Translations under genes and position numbers: made by a program | Shown here: piece after piece, positions 45,881-57,694 of the stretch | How the letters are laid out: each line of letters starts with the position of its first letter | Position numbering within the stretch: position 1 is the first letter of the stretch | The notes under the pieces: generated by a model | Database searches by the model: none | What the model was told of the DNA's origin: nothing | What the model saw: only the letters and a program-made list of their open reading frames with translations | Source: Salticus scenicus | Lineage: Eukaryota > Arthropoda > Arachnida > Araneae > Salticidae | DNA: 64,000 nucleotides | NCBI GenBank assembly: GCA_963930645.1 | Contig: OZ005653.1 | Coordinates: 210,228,496-210,292,495 of the forward strand | Direction: 5' to 3'

Positions 45881-46500
45881 ACCAATTTAATGAAAATTGC
45901 TCTCATAAAACAGGGGCACATTCTCCGTACATTATGGTACAGAGGTGCATAACATTTCAAGAAGTCGGGGAAATTTTCATGTCCAAGGGATCAATTAACT
46001 CGAATAAAACACGACCATTACAAAAGTGGTGCTTGGCCGACTCTTTTGAAGGTATCTCGGACTTCTCCACAAACAGCATTTCAAGATAATGCACGTTGCT
46101 ACAGGAGGTGTGCTGTATGTTTATTTGATTCAAATTCTTAAATTTACCTATCTGTTCCCATGAGCACCTATAATTCTATAAGTAATCATACCTTTTTTTA
46201 CTTTAAGTTACATCCCACAAAGAATATTGTAAAATTCTTCTTCACCAGACCTGCAAATAGTTCTCAATCCGTTCGAAAATGTTTAGTTTATTAAAAGGCG
46301 GGGGAAGACCGGAAGGATTCGAAATTTGCAGCCTAGAACTCTGCAAGAATTGGAAAGAATTATTTGTGATATTTGGCACAGTGAAATTTCTGAGATTTGT
46401 ATTTTAAAACTGTATAATACTATGCCATTGCGCATTAAAGCAGTAATTCCATACAAAGGTGGAATTAACCCAATGCCAGAGTACACGTTTTTATTAAATA
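45880..46500 (+). pseudogene. Tc1-like transposase relic
   Basis: Several frames give recognisable pieces: around 45940-46020 a stretch like the Tc1 core strand region (GA..HF..SGKF), then FQDNARCYRRC at about 46075-46110 (matching the QDNA..H region with the second catalytic Asp), and at 46326-46470 the C-terminal pattern LQELERIICDIWHSE... LYNTMPLRIKAVI..KGG, as in Tc1 proteins. Frameshifts and stops throughout. TIRs were not found. Confidence 0.6.
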
Positions 46501-46905
46501 ATTGTTTAGATCTAACAAATGAATAGTTTTATTTCATATGTTAAAGTATAACTTGTTCATTTCATATAATAAATCAAAATAGAATACAAAGTATATGTTT
46601 ATTATATTACGCTTAAAAGGAAGTTTTATGTAAAATTTTATAAAGTACTTCGCAGAGTGTAATAAAGCGAATTAGTACATCGAAAATGTGCATAAGTATT
46701 ACTTCGTTGCTTTGGTATTATGCAGAAATGAGTTTTATTTTTTTCAACCATTAGTTTTAAAGTTCTTACAAATAAAAATAGAATAAGTGAATTCAGCAGT
46801 GCGGCTTTTTTCCCCCCTGTAGTGTAGGGGTGACTGGGGTACAATGGGACCACTCCCTATAATTGTATGTATTTTTTTTTTTTTTCAATGTTTTGGTATA
46901 CAAAG
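46501..46905. other. Non-coding spacer
   Basis: No gene seen. GGGGTGACTGGGGTACAATG at about 46827 looks like a lone TIR end of the type at 25621. Confidence 0.4.
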
Positions 46906-48038
46906 ATCAATACAAAAAACCCTTAACGGGTTAAAAGCTTGTGATGCAGCTACTTTATGGCAATAAAAAACTGAAATATAGGTCTTAAAAATGATATCAA
47001 ATTTTAAGTGACGCTTTAGTGTTAATTAAAATATACATAGATTTTCTTATTTTGTTATTTACTTTCTTGTAATATTCTTCGTATTTACAGTGCGAACAAT
47101 ATTTTCAACATAGATAGATTTATAAAATTTACTCATTGATGCTTTTTTATCCGCATCTCAAATTCAAAATAAGGGTTTTAAAAGGAATGATATCAAAATT
47201 ACAGTGACGCCTCGGTGTTACTTTACAAGATTTGTTTTTAAATTCCACTACAATTATTTTTGTTTTGTCTATAAAGTATATTTACACTTTGAAACTATGC
47301 TTTAATTTTTCAAATATGATATCAAATAATCACACTTTCACTGAGTTTACATTATAAATTGAAATTGTTTATTTCGAAAATTGATTTGTCTTTTGCGTCA
47401 CGCTATCCTAAACTGAAAATAAAATTTATGTAAATGCTACTTTGTGTCATAGCATCCAAATTAAGTGAAAATGTCTGCTAAAGGATAGTGTGATGCAAAG
47501 AAAAAAATTGCTCAAATTTTATTCGCAGTTTTGGATAGCGTGACGCAAAAGACAAATCAATTTTCGAAATAAACAATTTCAATTTATAATGTAAACTCAG
47601 TGAAAGTGTGATTATTTGATATTATATTTGAAAATTTAAAGCATAGTTTCAAAGTGTAAATATACTTTATAGACAAAACAAAAATAATTGTAGTGGAATT
47701 TAAAAACAAATCTTGTAAAGTAACACCGAGGCGTCACTGTAATTTTGATATCATTCCTTTTAAAACCCTTATTTTGAATTTGAGATGCGGATAAAAAAGC
47801 ATCAATGAGTAAATTTTATAAATCTATCTATGTTGAAAATATTGTTCGCACTGTAAATACGAAGAATATTACAAGAAAGTAAATGACAAAATAAGAAAAT
47901 CTATGTATATTTTAATTAACACTAAAGCGTCACTTAAAATTTGATATCATTATTTTTAAGACCTATATTTCAGTTTTTTATTGCCATAAAGTAGCTGCGT
48001 CACAAGCTTTTAACCCGTTAAGGGTTTTTTGTATTGAT
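46906..48038. mobile_element. Foldback element, family A copy 2 (1.13 kb)
   Basis: Left end ATCAATAC followed by AAAAAACCCTTAACGG; right end is its inverted copy. Arms of ~510 bp meet near 47470. Shares with 24346-25472 the order AACCCTTAACGG, ACTTTATGGC, AAATTTTAAGTGACGC, GACGCCTCGGTGTTA and TTGCGTCACGCTATCC. The two copies differ mostly by scattered substitutions. No ORF. Confidence 0.8.
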
Positions 48039-48489
48039 ATCATTCCTTTTTAAGGGTTACTGATCATTTGCTCAAAAAATTAAAACATAGGAAAGGTAGG
48101 ATGATTTCTGTTTTGACTTCCGTATATTGTAATCCTAGTTTGCAAAATTGGTTTTGTATCTTGCATAGCTCAAAAATGAATGACCGTAGAATGTTGCAAA
48201 TTTATATTTTGACTGTCATGATGTCTATTTGTACATCTGCAACTTCGGCGTTAATACGAGCTCTCGTTTTACAGATATCTACGACATTACATGATTTTTC
48301 ATAATGTCTGTATCTACACATGTATGTGTATCTCGCATAAATTTAAAATGGTTGGGCGCAGAACATTGAAAATTGACTTTATTTTGGAGATATTTATGAA
48401 AATTATATATTCTTAATGAGCAAAACCAGAAAGGTTTTGACATTATATATGACCTATCATCATAGAAAAGATTTCAAAAGAAGCTAATG

Positions 48490-49510
48490 ATAGAGATAGT
48501 AATGATAATGCTATGAAAGTTAGCATTTTCGCAAGTAGAAAGTAATTCTTAAATAAGCACATTCTAATCCATGAATGCATTTAATTTACTGACTATTCAG
48601 GCTGTTATGATATTATTATGAAAGTTCTCGACATTTTTGCGTGTAGAAAGTAATACTTAAAGACATAAGCAGGTTTTAGTTGATGAATGCACTTTATTTA
48701 ATGAATATTCAGCTAGTAGATAAAGAACGTAATGACAGTTATAAAATTTGTTGAAAATTCTGCAAGTAAAAAAGAATTCTTAAAGACACGAGCAGGTTCT
48801 AATCAATGAATGCACTTTATTTAATGAATATTCAGCCCGTAATGATGTTTCAAAACTTGTCGGCCTTTTTTGTGTGTAAAAAGTAATTCTGAAAGACAGG
48901 AGCAAGTTCTAGTCGACGAATGCACTTTAATGAATATTCAGCCCGTAATGATATTGTTATGAAAATTGTCAACATTTCTGCATGTGAAAAGTAATTCTTA
49001 AAGACATGAACAGGTTCTAGTCAATGAATGCACATTATTTAATGAATATTCAGCCTGTAGACAGAGCCTGTAATGATATTATGAAAGTTGTTGACATTTC
49101 TGCATGTTAAAAATAATTCTTAATAAGAAGGTTCTAGTTGATGAATGCAATTCATTTAATGGGTATTCAGTCTGTAGATAGAGCCCATAATGATACTGTC
49201 ATGAAAATTGTTGACATTTTTGCATATAGAAATTACATTAGCAGGTTCTAGTCAATGAATGCACTTTATTTAATGAATATTCAGTTTGCAGATAAAGCTG
49301 TAATGATATTGTTTTAAGACATCAATTCTGCATATGAAAAAGAATTTTTAAAGATACGAGCAGGCTCTAATCTACAAATGCACTTTATCTAATGAATACT
49401 GAGCCTATAATGTCGTTACAAAAGCTGTCGGCATTTTTGCATGTAGAATGTAATTCTTAAAGACGCGAACAGGTTATAATAAACAAATGCAAGTTATTTA
49501 ATGAATATTT
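48490..49510. repeat. Minisatellite, ~120-140 bp unit, about eight copies
   Basis: Each unit holds AATGATATT, ATGAAA, GACATTTYTGCATGT, AAGTAATTCTTAAAGACA, GCAGGTTCTAGTCAATGAATGCACTTTATTTAATGAATATTCAG in pieces, with indels. Divergence among copies is considerable, so the array is old. No coding function visible. Confidence 0.8.
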
Positions 49511-49631
49511 AGGAAACATTTGAATAAAACCATTTTTGGAGCCACAAAAATTAAATCAATGAATATTCTCGAAACAATCCAATGAAACAGTCATTCTTAC
49601 TACTGAAATTAAATAACACTGTTAAAAAAAA

Positions 49632-49855
49632 CATGACAGAACAGAAAATTCCCAACCATTAAATTAGTACTCATTTTCGAAAAAATTGATTTTTCAAAAT
49701 TTTATATTAAGAGTTCAAAAATTCAAATTTTCACAAATTGCATTTTTCTCATTTTTTAACTACAAAATGAAATACAAAAAATTTAAAAAAATCAATTTTT
49801 GTAAAATGAGTACTAATTTAACGATTGTGAATTTTCTGAATGTGAAATCGTAATT
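49632..49855. repeat. Small foldback, ~75-bp arms
   Basis: Left arm holds ATTAAATTAGTACTCATTTT and a CAGAAAATTC start; right arm is the inverted counterpart (AAAATGAGTACTAATTTAAC, GAATTTTCTG). Likely a MITE. Confidence 0.6.
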
Positions 49856-50094
49856 TTAAAAAAATGTGTTTGATGATGAGTAATTATAGAAACAAATTTC
49901 CTCATAGAATAACATGGGACATGGCTGTCAAAGAAATTACATATTGTTCACTCATGAAGTCGCAATAGACTGCATCGAAAAACTTCAAATTTATTTTGTT
50001 AATCAAAACACAAACAAAAAATCATTTAATGAACTTAATTCAATTCACAATGCAATTCTTAAAACTCACAGACAATCAACACATCAGACGAGTG

Positions 50095-50096
<2 letters not shown>

Positions 50097-50128
<32 letters not shown>
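50097..50128. repeat. (TA)n microsatellite
   Basis: Pure TA dinucleotide run of about 15 units. Confidence 0.9.
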
Positions 50129-50130
<2 letters not shown>

Positions 50131-50470
50131 AATGTAATTAAATAACAACTGGTATAGACATAAATCATATATTTATGATTAGATACACAAACTCAAAATG
50201 TGTTTATATAGTATTCAAGATAAGTAATACAATACTCAAGATATAAGAGAGGTAATTAGTACTCAAGTCATGGATTATGGTTTATTTTTCTCATTTTTAA
50301 CACTTTTTTTTTTTTTAAGTTTAATTTTTATTTTCAAAAATAAATTCTACTATAAAGTAATGCACTTATCTTAAGGAACTCTTTTAATTAATATTTTCAC
50401 ATAAATTATGTTTCAATGCCATAATTTATGTGAACATTTGTAGTAATCAAAGTTTTATAATTAAAGTCTT

Positions 50471-51405
50471 ACAAGGAGAGGTCACGACATGGAGAATTCA
50501 AATCGGGAAGAAATTGCGCAGGATTGTAGTATACTATGAGGGTAATAACATATTAAAGCAGTAGGACTCACTATCCACAAAATTTCAAGAAAAAAGCATT
50601 TAAAGTTTCAGTAATCTTTAAATACAAATTATTTCGCAAGCGAGTAAGCGCCTCAGTGGTGTGATCCTAAAGCGCGAGTCTTCCAACCAGACGACTTGGG
50701 TTCCAGGCTACTTACTTTTACGAGGCTATTACTTTTTTTTTTTTTTTTTTATCTTCTTTATCTTTTTATGTAATCTTAACTTTTTATTATTTTACTTTAT
50801 TTTACAATTAAATTCAAAATTTGAAATTTTAATAAAAAATTATTTAATTTTCTTGAGTATAAAATAACTTTTTCTATTTTTAATATTTATAACTTAAAAA
50901 TACAATAAATTTCTATAACGTAAAAAATAAAGTTTAGTTTTACAAAACCCTAAATAAGAAACATTAAAAAAACAGACAAATATTTAAATAATTAAAAAAT
51001 AAGCAAGCTGTAAACAAAGTGTAAAATAGTTAGCATGTGTGCTTAAACCTTGGTTTGAGCTTCCTGATTTGGTTTGAATGTGTATAAATTACGTAAACGC
51101 TTCTAGCTAGTTAATAATAAAGAGCAGGACATAAAAAAGAAAAAAGAAAACGGTAGTTCCGTAGGTAGCTTCGAACCCAGATCGTCTGAACGGAAGACTT
51201 GCGCTTTACTATTACGCCACTGGGGCGCTGACTGGCTTGCGAAACAACTTGTATTTAAGGATTACTGAAACTTCGAACACTTTTTTCACCAAATTTTGTG
51301 AATAGTGGGTCCTACTGCTATAATATATTGTTATATTCATAGTATACTACAATCCTGCGCAATTTCTTCCTGATCTGAATTTTCCATGTTGTGACCTCTC
51401 CTTGT
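50471..51405. mobile_element. Foldback element whose arms each carry a tRNA-like sequence
   Basis: Left arm 50471-50730, right arm about 51160-51405, inverted copies: both ends read ACAAGGAGAGGTCAC outward, followed by TTGCGCAGGATTGTAGTATA. At the inner end of each arm lies a tRNA-like block (GCGCCYCAGTGGYGTRAT..., ending in a B-box GGGTTCSARGC): plus strand 50648-50712, minus strand 51173-51232. The ~430-bp spacer is AT-rich with poly-T at 50732-50750. No TSD evident. Confidence 0.7.
51173..51232 (-). repeat. tRNA-like block (right arm)
   Basis: Minus strand has GCGCCCCAGTGGCGTAATAG (A-box region), AAGCGCAAGTCTTCCGTTCA and GGGTTCGAAGC (B-box). The acceptor stem was not confirmed; probably a SINE head and not a functional tRNA. 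Confidence 0.45.
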
Positions 51406-51489
51406 TAGTAGGAATTTATATATCTATCTGCAGCAAAGTAAAATTTGTCTATGATCCTGGACTGACGCCAGGGTTGGCACAGTTTAAAC

Positions 51490-51685
51490 CAGTGATTCTC
51501 AAGCGTTTTAGAGCTGACGTCCCCTTAAGAAGTGAAAAATATAACACATGCGAAATTTTAAATATTTAGTTTGAATACTAAAACATGCTTAAATCGCCCC
51601 CCTACTGCACAAAGCAAGTTCACCGCCCCCTCAGCAGCTTCCAGCACTTCCTGGGGGTGATAACGCCTCCCGTTGAGAACCTATG
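51490..51685. mobile_element. hAT-type MITE with perfect 8-bp TSD
   Basis: Left end CAGTGATTCTCAAGC, right end GTTGAGAACCTATG (imperfect inverted). GTTTAAAC directly flanks both sides (51482-51489, 51686-51693). An 8-bp TSD and CAGTG-NTCTCAA ends are hAT hallmarks. 196 bp, non-coding, so mobilised in trans. Confidence 0.9.
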
Positions 51686-51693
51686 GTTTAAAC

Positions 51694-53474
51694 TAACTGG
51701 TATTTCTTGATTTTTTTTCCTTTCCAAAAAATTCAAAATTTTTATTCTATTATTCCTTTTATAATTGAAATTTATAGATTATTTTTATGTAAATGACTTT
51801 TACTTTTATTTCAATTGTAATTTTTCTCAGAGAAGGTTTTAGTCATATGTTTTATTGTGTGATTGGCTGGTTTTATTAAATTTATTATATATGGGGGGGA
51901 GGGGGGATATCTAGAAATTATAGATTATATTAAATTTAATAAATTTAGCAAATTTATATTAATTATCTTATAAAATCATAAATGAAAGAATCTAAGGCTA
52001 GATGTAGTGAAAAGTAAAATAAATAATGGAAAGCACATTTATTTTGTACAAGATATAAAGTAAAAATTATATGAATTATTTTATTACAATGTAACAGCAC
52101 TAGAATTAAGGAAATGTCATTAAAAATTTTAATATCCAAGTATTGAAAAATTTTGAAATAATTCTAATTGCAAAAGATTATAAATCCGATGAAGAGTGTT
52201 TTCTTAAAATAGAAAATTTAGTTTCAATAAAATCTATAAAACTTCTAATTTTATTTATATTAAATGCAAATTCTACTCAATATGCAATTTTCAAATGGAT
52301 TGCAATATTCCATTACATAATTTTACCTCAAGAATGAGATCGACAAAAGTGTAAAAATAAATAAATAAATATAAACTTTATGAAAAAGATAAACATTAAA
52401 GCAAAATATAAGAATTCAGGCAGCAAAAGCCTGTGCTACAGAAATAAATTATTTGATTGTTTTATTTTCAAACATAAAAATAAATAAATGTTTTATTAAC
52501 ATGACTATGTGAAAACGTTTTTAATTAGATGAGACATAAGAGAATATTATGTCTGAAAGTACAAACTTTGTTTCTTGTATACATTGTTACAGAAAGAAAA
52601 TCAACTTACAAAAAACGCTGAAAAATCTCATCCCTATTTATTATTAATAATTTAAATCATATTTAGATGAAGTAATAATTGTATTGGAATATTAATTACT
52701 TTTTAAAGTGACAATTTTATTTACAAATATGTATAATGTGAGTGGGAAACACATACTAATAAAAATCTGGTTTAAACAAAAAATAAATTTAAAAAAAAAC
52801 TTGTTTTTACCAACCTTGACAGATGCCCAAATCTGGTATAATAAGATGTTATTGAGGGCTGGAAATTTTTCAATGCCAAAAATGCAATTTTTTTTTTTTT
52901 TTTTTTTAAGTAAATTATTTAAACAACATATTTAAGCCTATCTTTCATTTGTCACAATACGGTTAATAGTTATTTATAGTAATGTCAAAATATGTTTTGA
53001 GCAAATTGTTCGAGAAGGAGAAAATTAATATAATACAAGAAATCTATAGTTGTTAATCAGAATTTTGAATGTTCCTTCAACAACAACTTTCTATGATTAC
53101 AGTTATAAAGCTTTTGCAACATCAACATATATATAAAGAGGAATATATCGAAAAATTAATGCACTGCTATCCCACTGAGCTTGTATCTGTTTTTTAAAAT
53201 ATTAATTTGATAAATAATGATACAGCAATCTTTTCCTAACTCAGGTAGTAATTTTGATTTAGGTAACCTCATGAACTCTAGTTCTGAGAAAGATTCTGAA
53301 AGTTCATGGTCATAATCTTTATCTAACACCCAGTTTATACATATAATAATAAAAGCCTTTAATAAGCCCACAAAATTGGTATTATTGAAAATCTTAGAGA
53401 AAAACCTCATATAAAATTTCAACTTTATTTTCAAAAAACTTTTTAAAACTAATTTCTAATGAGAATATACATTT
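51694..53474. other. Non-coding AT-rich region
   Basis: No gene seen. Poly-G/A stretch at 51891-51907 and poly-T at 52890-52908. Confidence 0.55.
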
Positions 53475-53536
53475 GGCAACAAAAGTATCCTAGCACTAGC
53501 CAATAATTCTGCTAGTGCTTGGATACTTTTGCTGCC
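53475..53536. repeat. 62-bp hairpin MITE
   Basis: 26-bp arms (GGCAACAAAAGTATCC and TAGCACTAGC; two mismatches to the inverted arm) around a 10-bp loop. Resembles a head-to-head pair of Tc1/mariner ends. Confidence 0.75.
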
Positions 53537-53543
53537 GACTGAT

Positions 53544-53894
53544 CCCAGTGGCATAAAGTTTTGTAGCTGTCTGCGACAGGCTTTTAAAATTCCGTAATCT
53601 GCCTGCAAAATTTATGTGTAATCATGGGTGAAAATGGCCTACACTACCAGAGAGCGTCTAAGACGCCATACATCGGTAGTGCATGGCCGCAGGCAAAAAA
53701 TGCCCGTAAATTGCAGACAATTTTTTATGACTGCACACAAAGACTGTCCGAAAGTTGTGAGCAATTTTTTTTTATTAGTACAGACAAAGTGTACGAATGT
53801 TGCGGACTAATTTTTTTTTATTAGTGCAGACAATAACTGTCTGCAAGCCGTTTTTCTGTGTCCGCGACTATGTCGCCAGGTTTCTGCCACTGGG
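53544..53894. mobile_element. MITE with CCCAGTGGCA termini
   Basis: Left end CCCAGTGGCATAAAG, right end CTGCCACTGGG inverted. 351 bp. The interior repeats words such as GCAGACAATTTTTTATGAC and AGTACAGACAAAG with GTCTGC, giving a set of diverged ~50-bp units (about 53700-53850). Superfamily not assigned. Confidence 0.7.
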
Positions 53895-55148
53895 GTATAG
53901 ATATATGCTTTTTATACAAGCAAAAGGAAATATTATTAATTGCGTAAATAAATAGAGCTTGAGTTTTAATAAAATTTGATGAAGTCTAATAGATCGAATG
54001 AATGCCATCATAATTTGTGACTGGAAGTCTGGAGAACCATTTGGAAGAATTCGGTATTTCTTCATTTGTTTAAAATATCTAAAATTGAGTAATACTTGAA
54101 AACACTTATATTGGATGTCACATTTAAATTTAAAAAAAATTTATAATAAAATAGAATCCAACACGTCTCAAAACTTCCAGATTCATTTCTTTGAATAGAG
54201 GATTACATCCATTATCCAATACTACCACTATTATTATTTTGTGTTCAAAAGTTATGTCTAAAAAAATTAAAAATCAACAAAATTTTGATGAAATGCACAC
54301 AACCTTACATGGTCTGAGAAATGCTTTGCCAATCGAGTTTTCTCTGCCAATGGCAGTCAAATCCCATGTTATTGGAGAAATTTGTTATGAGAATTACTCA
54401 TTATCTAATGATTTTTTTTTTTCCAATTCTGCATTTACATTCAGAAAATTCATAAACTTCAAATTTGTTCTTGTTTTTCAAAATCAGTTTTTGATTTAAT
54501 TTTTAATGTAACTTCATTTTGTATTTATGAAGTGCATAAAAAGCATTTTGTTCATTTTTTTTTCCTGCTTTATAGCTTAATGAAGTATTAAAAATTAAAG
54601 AAATAAATTTTGAGAAAAGCAAAAACAAATTTAATTATTCTGCATTTTTTAGCTCAAAAAGGGGGAGCCTTCGCTTTATGGAGGATCAAAATTGTGATGG
54701 CAAGTCTTCGGACCACCCTTAGGGGCGAGTCCCAAACTGTCGCCAATTGCTGTTAGCATAGCACTAGTGCAACATAAAACCCAATCGACCTCTGGATTTT
54801 TTAATTATGAAAATAAAATTAAAAATAAATAAAAAATCATTGAGCCATTTTCATAACAATTTTTTCAATATAATTAAAGGGGATTCACCTGCTGTTAATA
54901 CTATGTGGAGAGTCTCCGAGAGCTATCGGATGCACACAGACACCTTATTTATATTGATTACTCAACTATTATTCATGCATAACAGCAGAAAAACTCCTCT
55001 ACAGGCATATTTTATGCATTAAAATATAAAAATAAAAATACCTTAAAATTTAACCATCAGTATTTTCATGCTTTGTATTTTTAGGTTAAATTTAGTGTAT
55101 TTTATTGTTTGTGTCTGAAAAAGTTTATATTCTTTCTTCAATTCAATG

Positions 55149-55180
<32 letters not shown>

Positions 55181-55243
55181 ATAAATATCTTCTTTTACAA
55201 TAGATAAAAAGTTTGCAGAATTAAAATTATTCTGATGAGTAAA
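53895..55243. other. Non-coding region
   Basis: No gene supported. 54713-54790 is a more GC-rich patch (GGGGCGAGTCCCAAACTGTC), perhaps the end of an unknown repeat. Poly-T at 55150-55174. Confidence 0.5.
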
Positions 55244-55489
55244 CCCAAGTAGCACAGGAACGTTCTGTGAACGTCTAATAACGGTTTCAATAGTTCAAAC
55301 ACCGTGTTTCGTGTCAAAAGAACGTTCTAAAACACGTTCAGAAATAGTATTATTTAGAACGTTCTGAAAATGTTTGATTTGTACCATCTATAAAACGTAC
55401 AATTCTAGTTCTATATAGAACGTTCAAGTGTGACACCGTCATAACACGTTCTGTAACAGTGTAATTATAACGAATATGACAAAATGACT

Positions 55490-55870
55490 TTTTAGTACTA
55501 TTGGTTGGGAAACTAGGTTAATCTTTAAAATTTTTGACTTCAGCTTTTGATTTTTTTACACGTTTTGTGGCGTGAGGAATCCGGAAGTCAAAATGTTGGT
55601 ATGGTATCTGTTAATGTGTATCGGCACCTATTAGTGTGATAGCCCGTTACTTCATGTACACGATATCTCAAGAACAAATGATTGCAGAGAGATCGGACCA
55701 GTTTTAAAATATCACTTATGATATTGATAAGAATCTTATTGAGAGATTTGCAACATTCTAATTTTAAAACTTCGTAAGTTATTCGAAATTTATAATTTTT
55801 AGCATGATAGAGAATAGAGCATTTTTTACATTTTCAGTTTAACGTTTTGTTAGCACGTCAGTAAAGAATG
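55490..55870 (+). repeat. Dispersed repeat related to the 38504-41591 foldback
   Basis: Matches 40480-40810 with clear divergence: TTTTTTTACACGTTTT, GAGGAATCCGGAAGTCAAAA, TGTACACGATATCTCAAGAA, AACTTCGTAAGTTATT. Confidence 0.65.
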
Positions 55871-56029
55871 CTTCCCAATAATCAGTAGCGGTGAGGTGAA
55901 AAAAAATTACAAAATTTTAAACTCATGGAAAAATTTTGTGGATTTTGTATTTCAGGAATCAATGTATGGAATTCGACCAAACTTGTTACAATATTGGATC
56001 TTGCCCTAAATTGGAGTTTATTTGAATTT

Positions 56030-56640
56030 CATTTGGGATATATCGTCCGATAGATTACGGTGCTATGCAATGAAACCCTCCATTTATGGGACGGCTATAT
56101 CTCAGCTTCTATAATGTACAAATGTATTAAACATGATATTGGCATATATCATCATAACCTCTGCTAATACAATTTGGATGTATACATTGTCTAACAGGTG
56201 GCGTTGCTAATCTGCAATTTAATCATTTTAACGGAAAGGCAATATTTTAACTCTTGTGATTTAACAATAAATTTTGTGATACACTGAAGTTATAAGTGAA
56301 ATCGATTTTATGTAAAGCTTTACTGGTCCATTTTGGATGCACATCGGCCAACAGGTGGCGTGGCTATGTTGCAATTTAATCTCATAACGGAAACGAAAAA
56401 TCTCAACTTCTGTGATTTATAAATATTGTAAATTTGGTAAGTGAAATTAATATTACGTAAAACTCTACAGATTGCCTTTGGGTGCATATCGGACGACAGG
56501 TGGCACTGCCACGTTCCAATATTTTCCATTCACAGAAAGGCTATCTATCAGCTTCTGTAATATATATACTCACCAAACCTTCTGCGTGGCATACATTTGA
56601 TATATATTATTGATTCAATTTGGCTGTATAACGAGTAATA
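56030..56640. repeat. Tandem repeat, ~150-bp unit, about four diverged copies
   Basis: Units hold GGATGYAYATCGKCCAACAGGTGGCRT-like words (kept here in parts: ACAGGTGGCGTTGCTA at 56199, ACAGGTGGCGTGGCTA at 56351, ACAGGTGGCACTGCCA at 56496) followed by TGCAATTTAATC and CTTCTGTGATTTA. Starts about 56040, 56165, 56330, 56465. Confidence 0.7.
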
Positions 56641-57009
56641 GTCAAACAGTTTTTTTTTATTATTATTATCATTCATAGGACATTGTTTTTTCCCCTAGGA
56701 ATAAGTATACATCATCCCTGGGGGATGGGGGAAGGGTGGATAAAAATTTTCACTATAATTATCTTTCAAAAGAATTTGATATCACCTTTAAAACGAATAA
56801 TTGAAACATCGTTTTCTGATGATTTAAAACAAATTTACCGTTTTTTTTTTTTTCATTTGTAATAATAATAATAATAATAAACCCTTAGAAAAATACATTT
56901 TCTAAGATCTTCTATACAGCATAAAAATGATTGTCTTCTGTCATGAAAATCTATGCATTCCCCAGACCCAAAGTTTAGATACAAAAAGCTAATCACGGAT
57001 GTTATTGAA

Positions 57010-57165
57010 TAAGTAATATAGTGCTTTACGCGAGTTTCAAAGAAAATCACGGGAAAACTCCGAAAACCTAAGTCGACGAGCGTGACCAGGAATCGAAGCC
57101 AACACTTCCCGTCTGTAAGGTTCGAGAGTAGAACCTCGCGGTCTCTAATACTCATCGGGAAGTTA
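57010..57165 (-). repeat. tRNA-derived SINE fragment
   Basis: Minus strand: GAGACCGCGAGGTTCTACTC, then GGGAAGTGTTGGCTTCGATT with a B-box-like TTCGATTCC, then GTCGACTTAGG, GGAGTTTTCCCGTGATTTTC. The downstream body matches the tRNA-like fragments inside the giant palindrome (8498-8600 and mirror). No target duplication identified. An (AAT)n run lies on its 3' side at 56863-56880. Confidence 0.55.
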
Positions 57166-57565
57166 CAGAATGAGTTTTTTTCTTCTTTTCTTTAAGAATA
57201 ATTTTAAACTTTTATTATATTTTATTTATGATTCTATTTAAGTTTAAATGTTACTGATAAATTATCAATATTGATAATGTTGTTAAATCGTTACTCTGTT
57301 TGATTGTTCTTATTTTATTTTATTTATTTTCACTGAATATTTTATTCAATACTAAAATATACACTAAAACAAAATATGCTTTTCCGTTTAATTCGAGATT
57401 TTAAAATGGAAAAATAAAGTGATCTCATAAGTTTTTCAAATACTTTATAAAAATTTAAATAATTGTTTAACTCAGCTCCATTTTTCCTTAAAATATTGAC
57501 CATATGTTTTCTATACAGCTATAAATGCTTAATAAATTTCTGTTTCAAATGTTGAACTTTGAAAC
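57166..57565. other. Non-coding AT-rich stretch
   Basis: Nothing recognised. Confidence 0.5.
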
Positions 57566-57694
57566 ATGATTATTCCGGATGTTAGAAGGGAAGAGCAGAT
57601 GAAACTCACATCTGTGGATTGCATTTATTTAATTCTCGCTGACCGTGCAAATTCAAAGGTCTTGGGAATGTCGTGCCGTTATGTGAAGCGGTAA
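57566..57694 (+). CDS. Short open frame of 42 codons, doubtful
   Basis: ATG at 57566, stop at 57692. The translation has ordinary amino-acid composition (LILADRANSKVLGMSCRYVK) and the DNA is less AT-rich than the flanks, unlike most short frames here. Could be a relic of a host exon or chance. No domain recognised. Confidence 0.15.
   Translation: MIIPDVRREEQMKLTSVDCIYLILADRANSKVLGMSCRYVKR

Noticed and set aside
48490..49510. CRISPR-like array
   Set aside because: Units are long, diverged and contiguous without unique spacers; a minisatellite in a eukaryotic genome.
56853..57155. Minus-strand frame of 100 codons
   Set aside because: It covers a tRNA-derived SINE and an AAT microsatellite.
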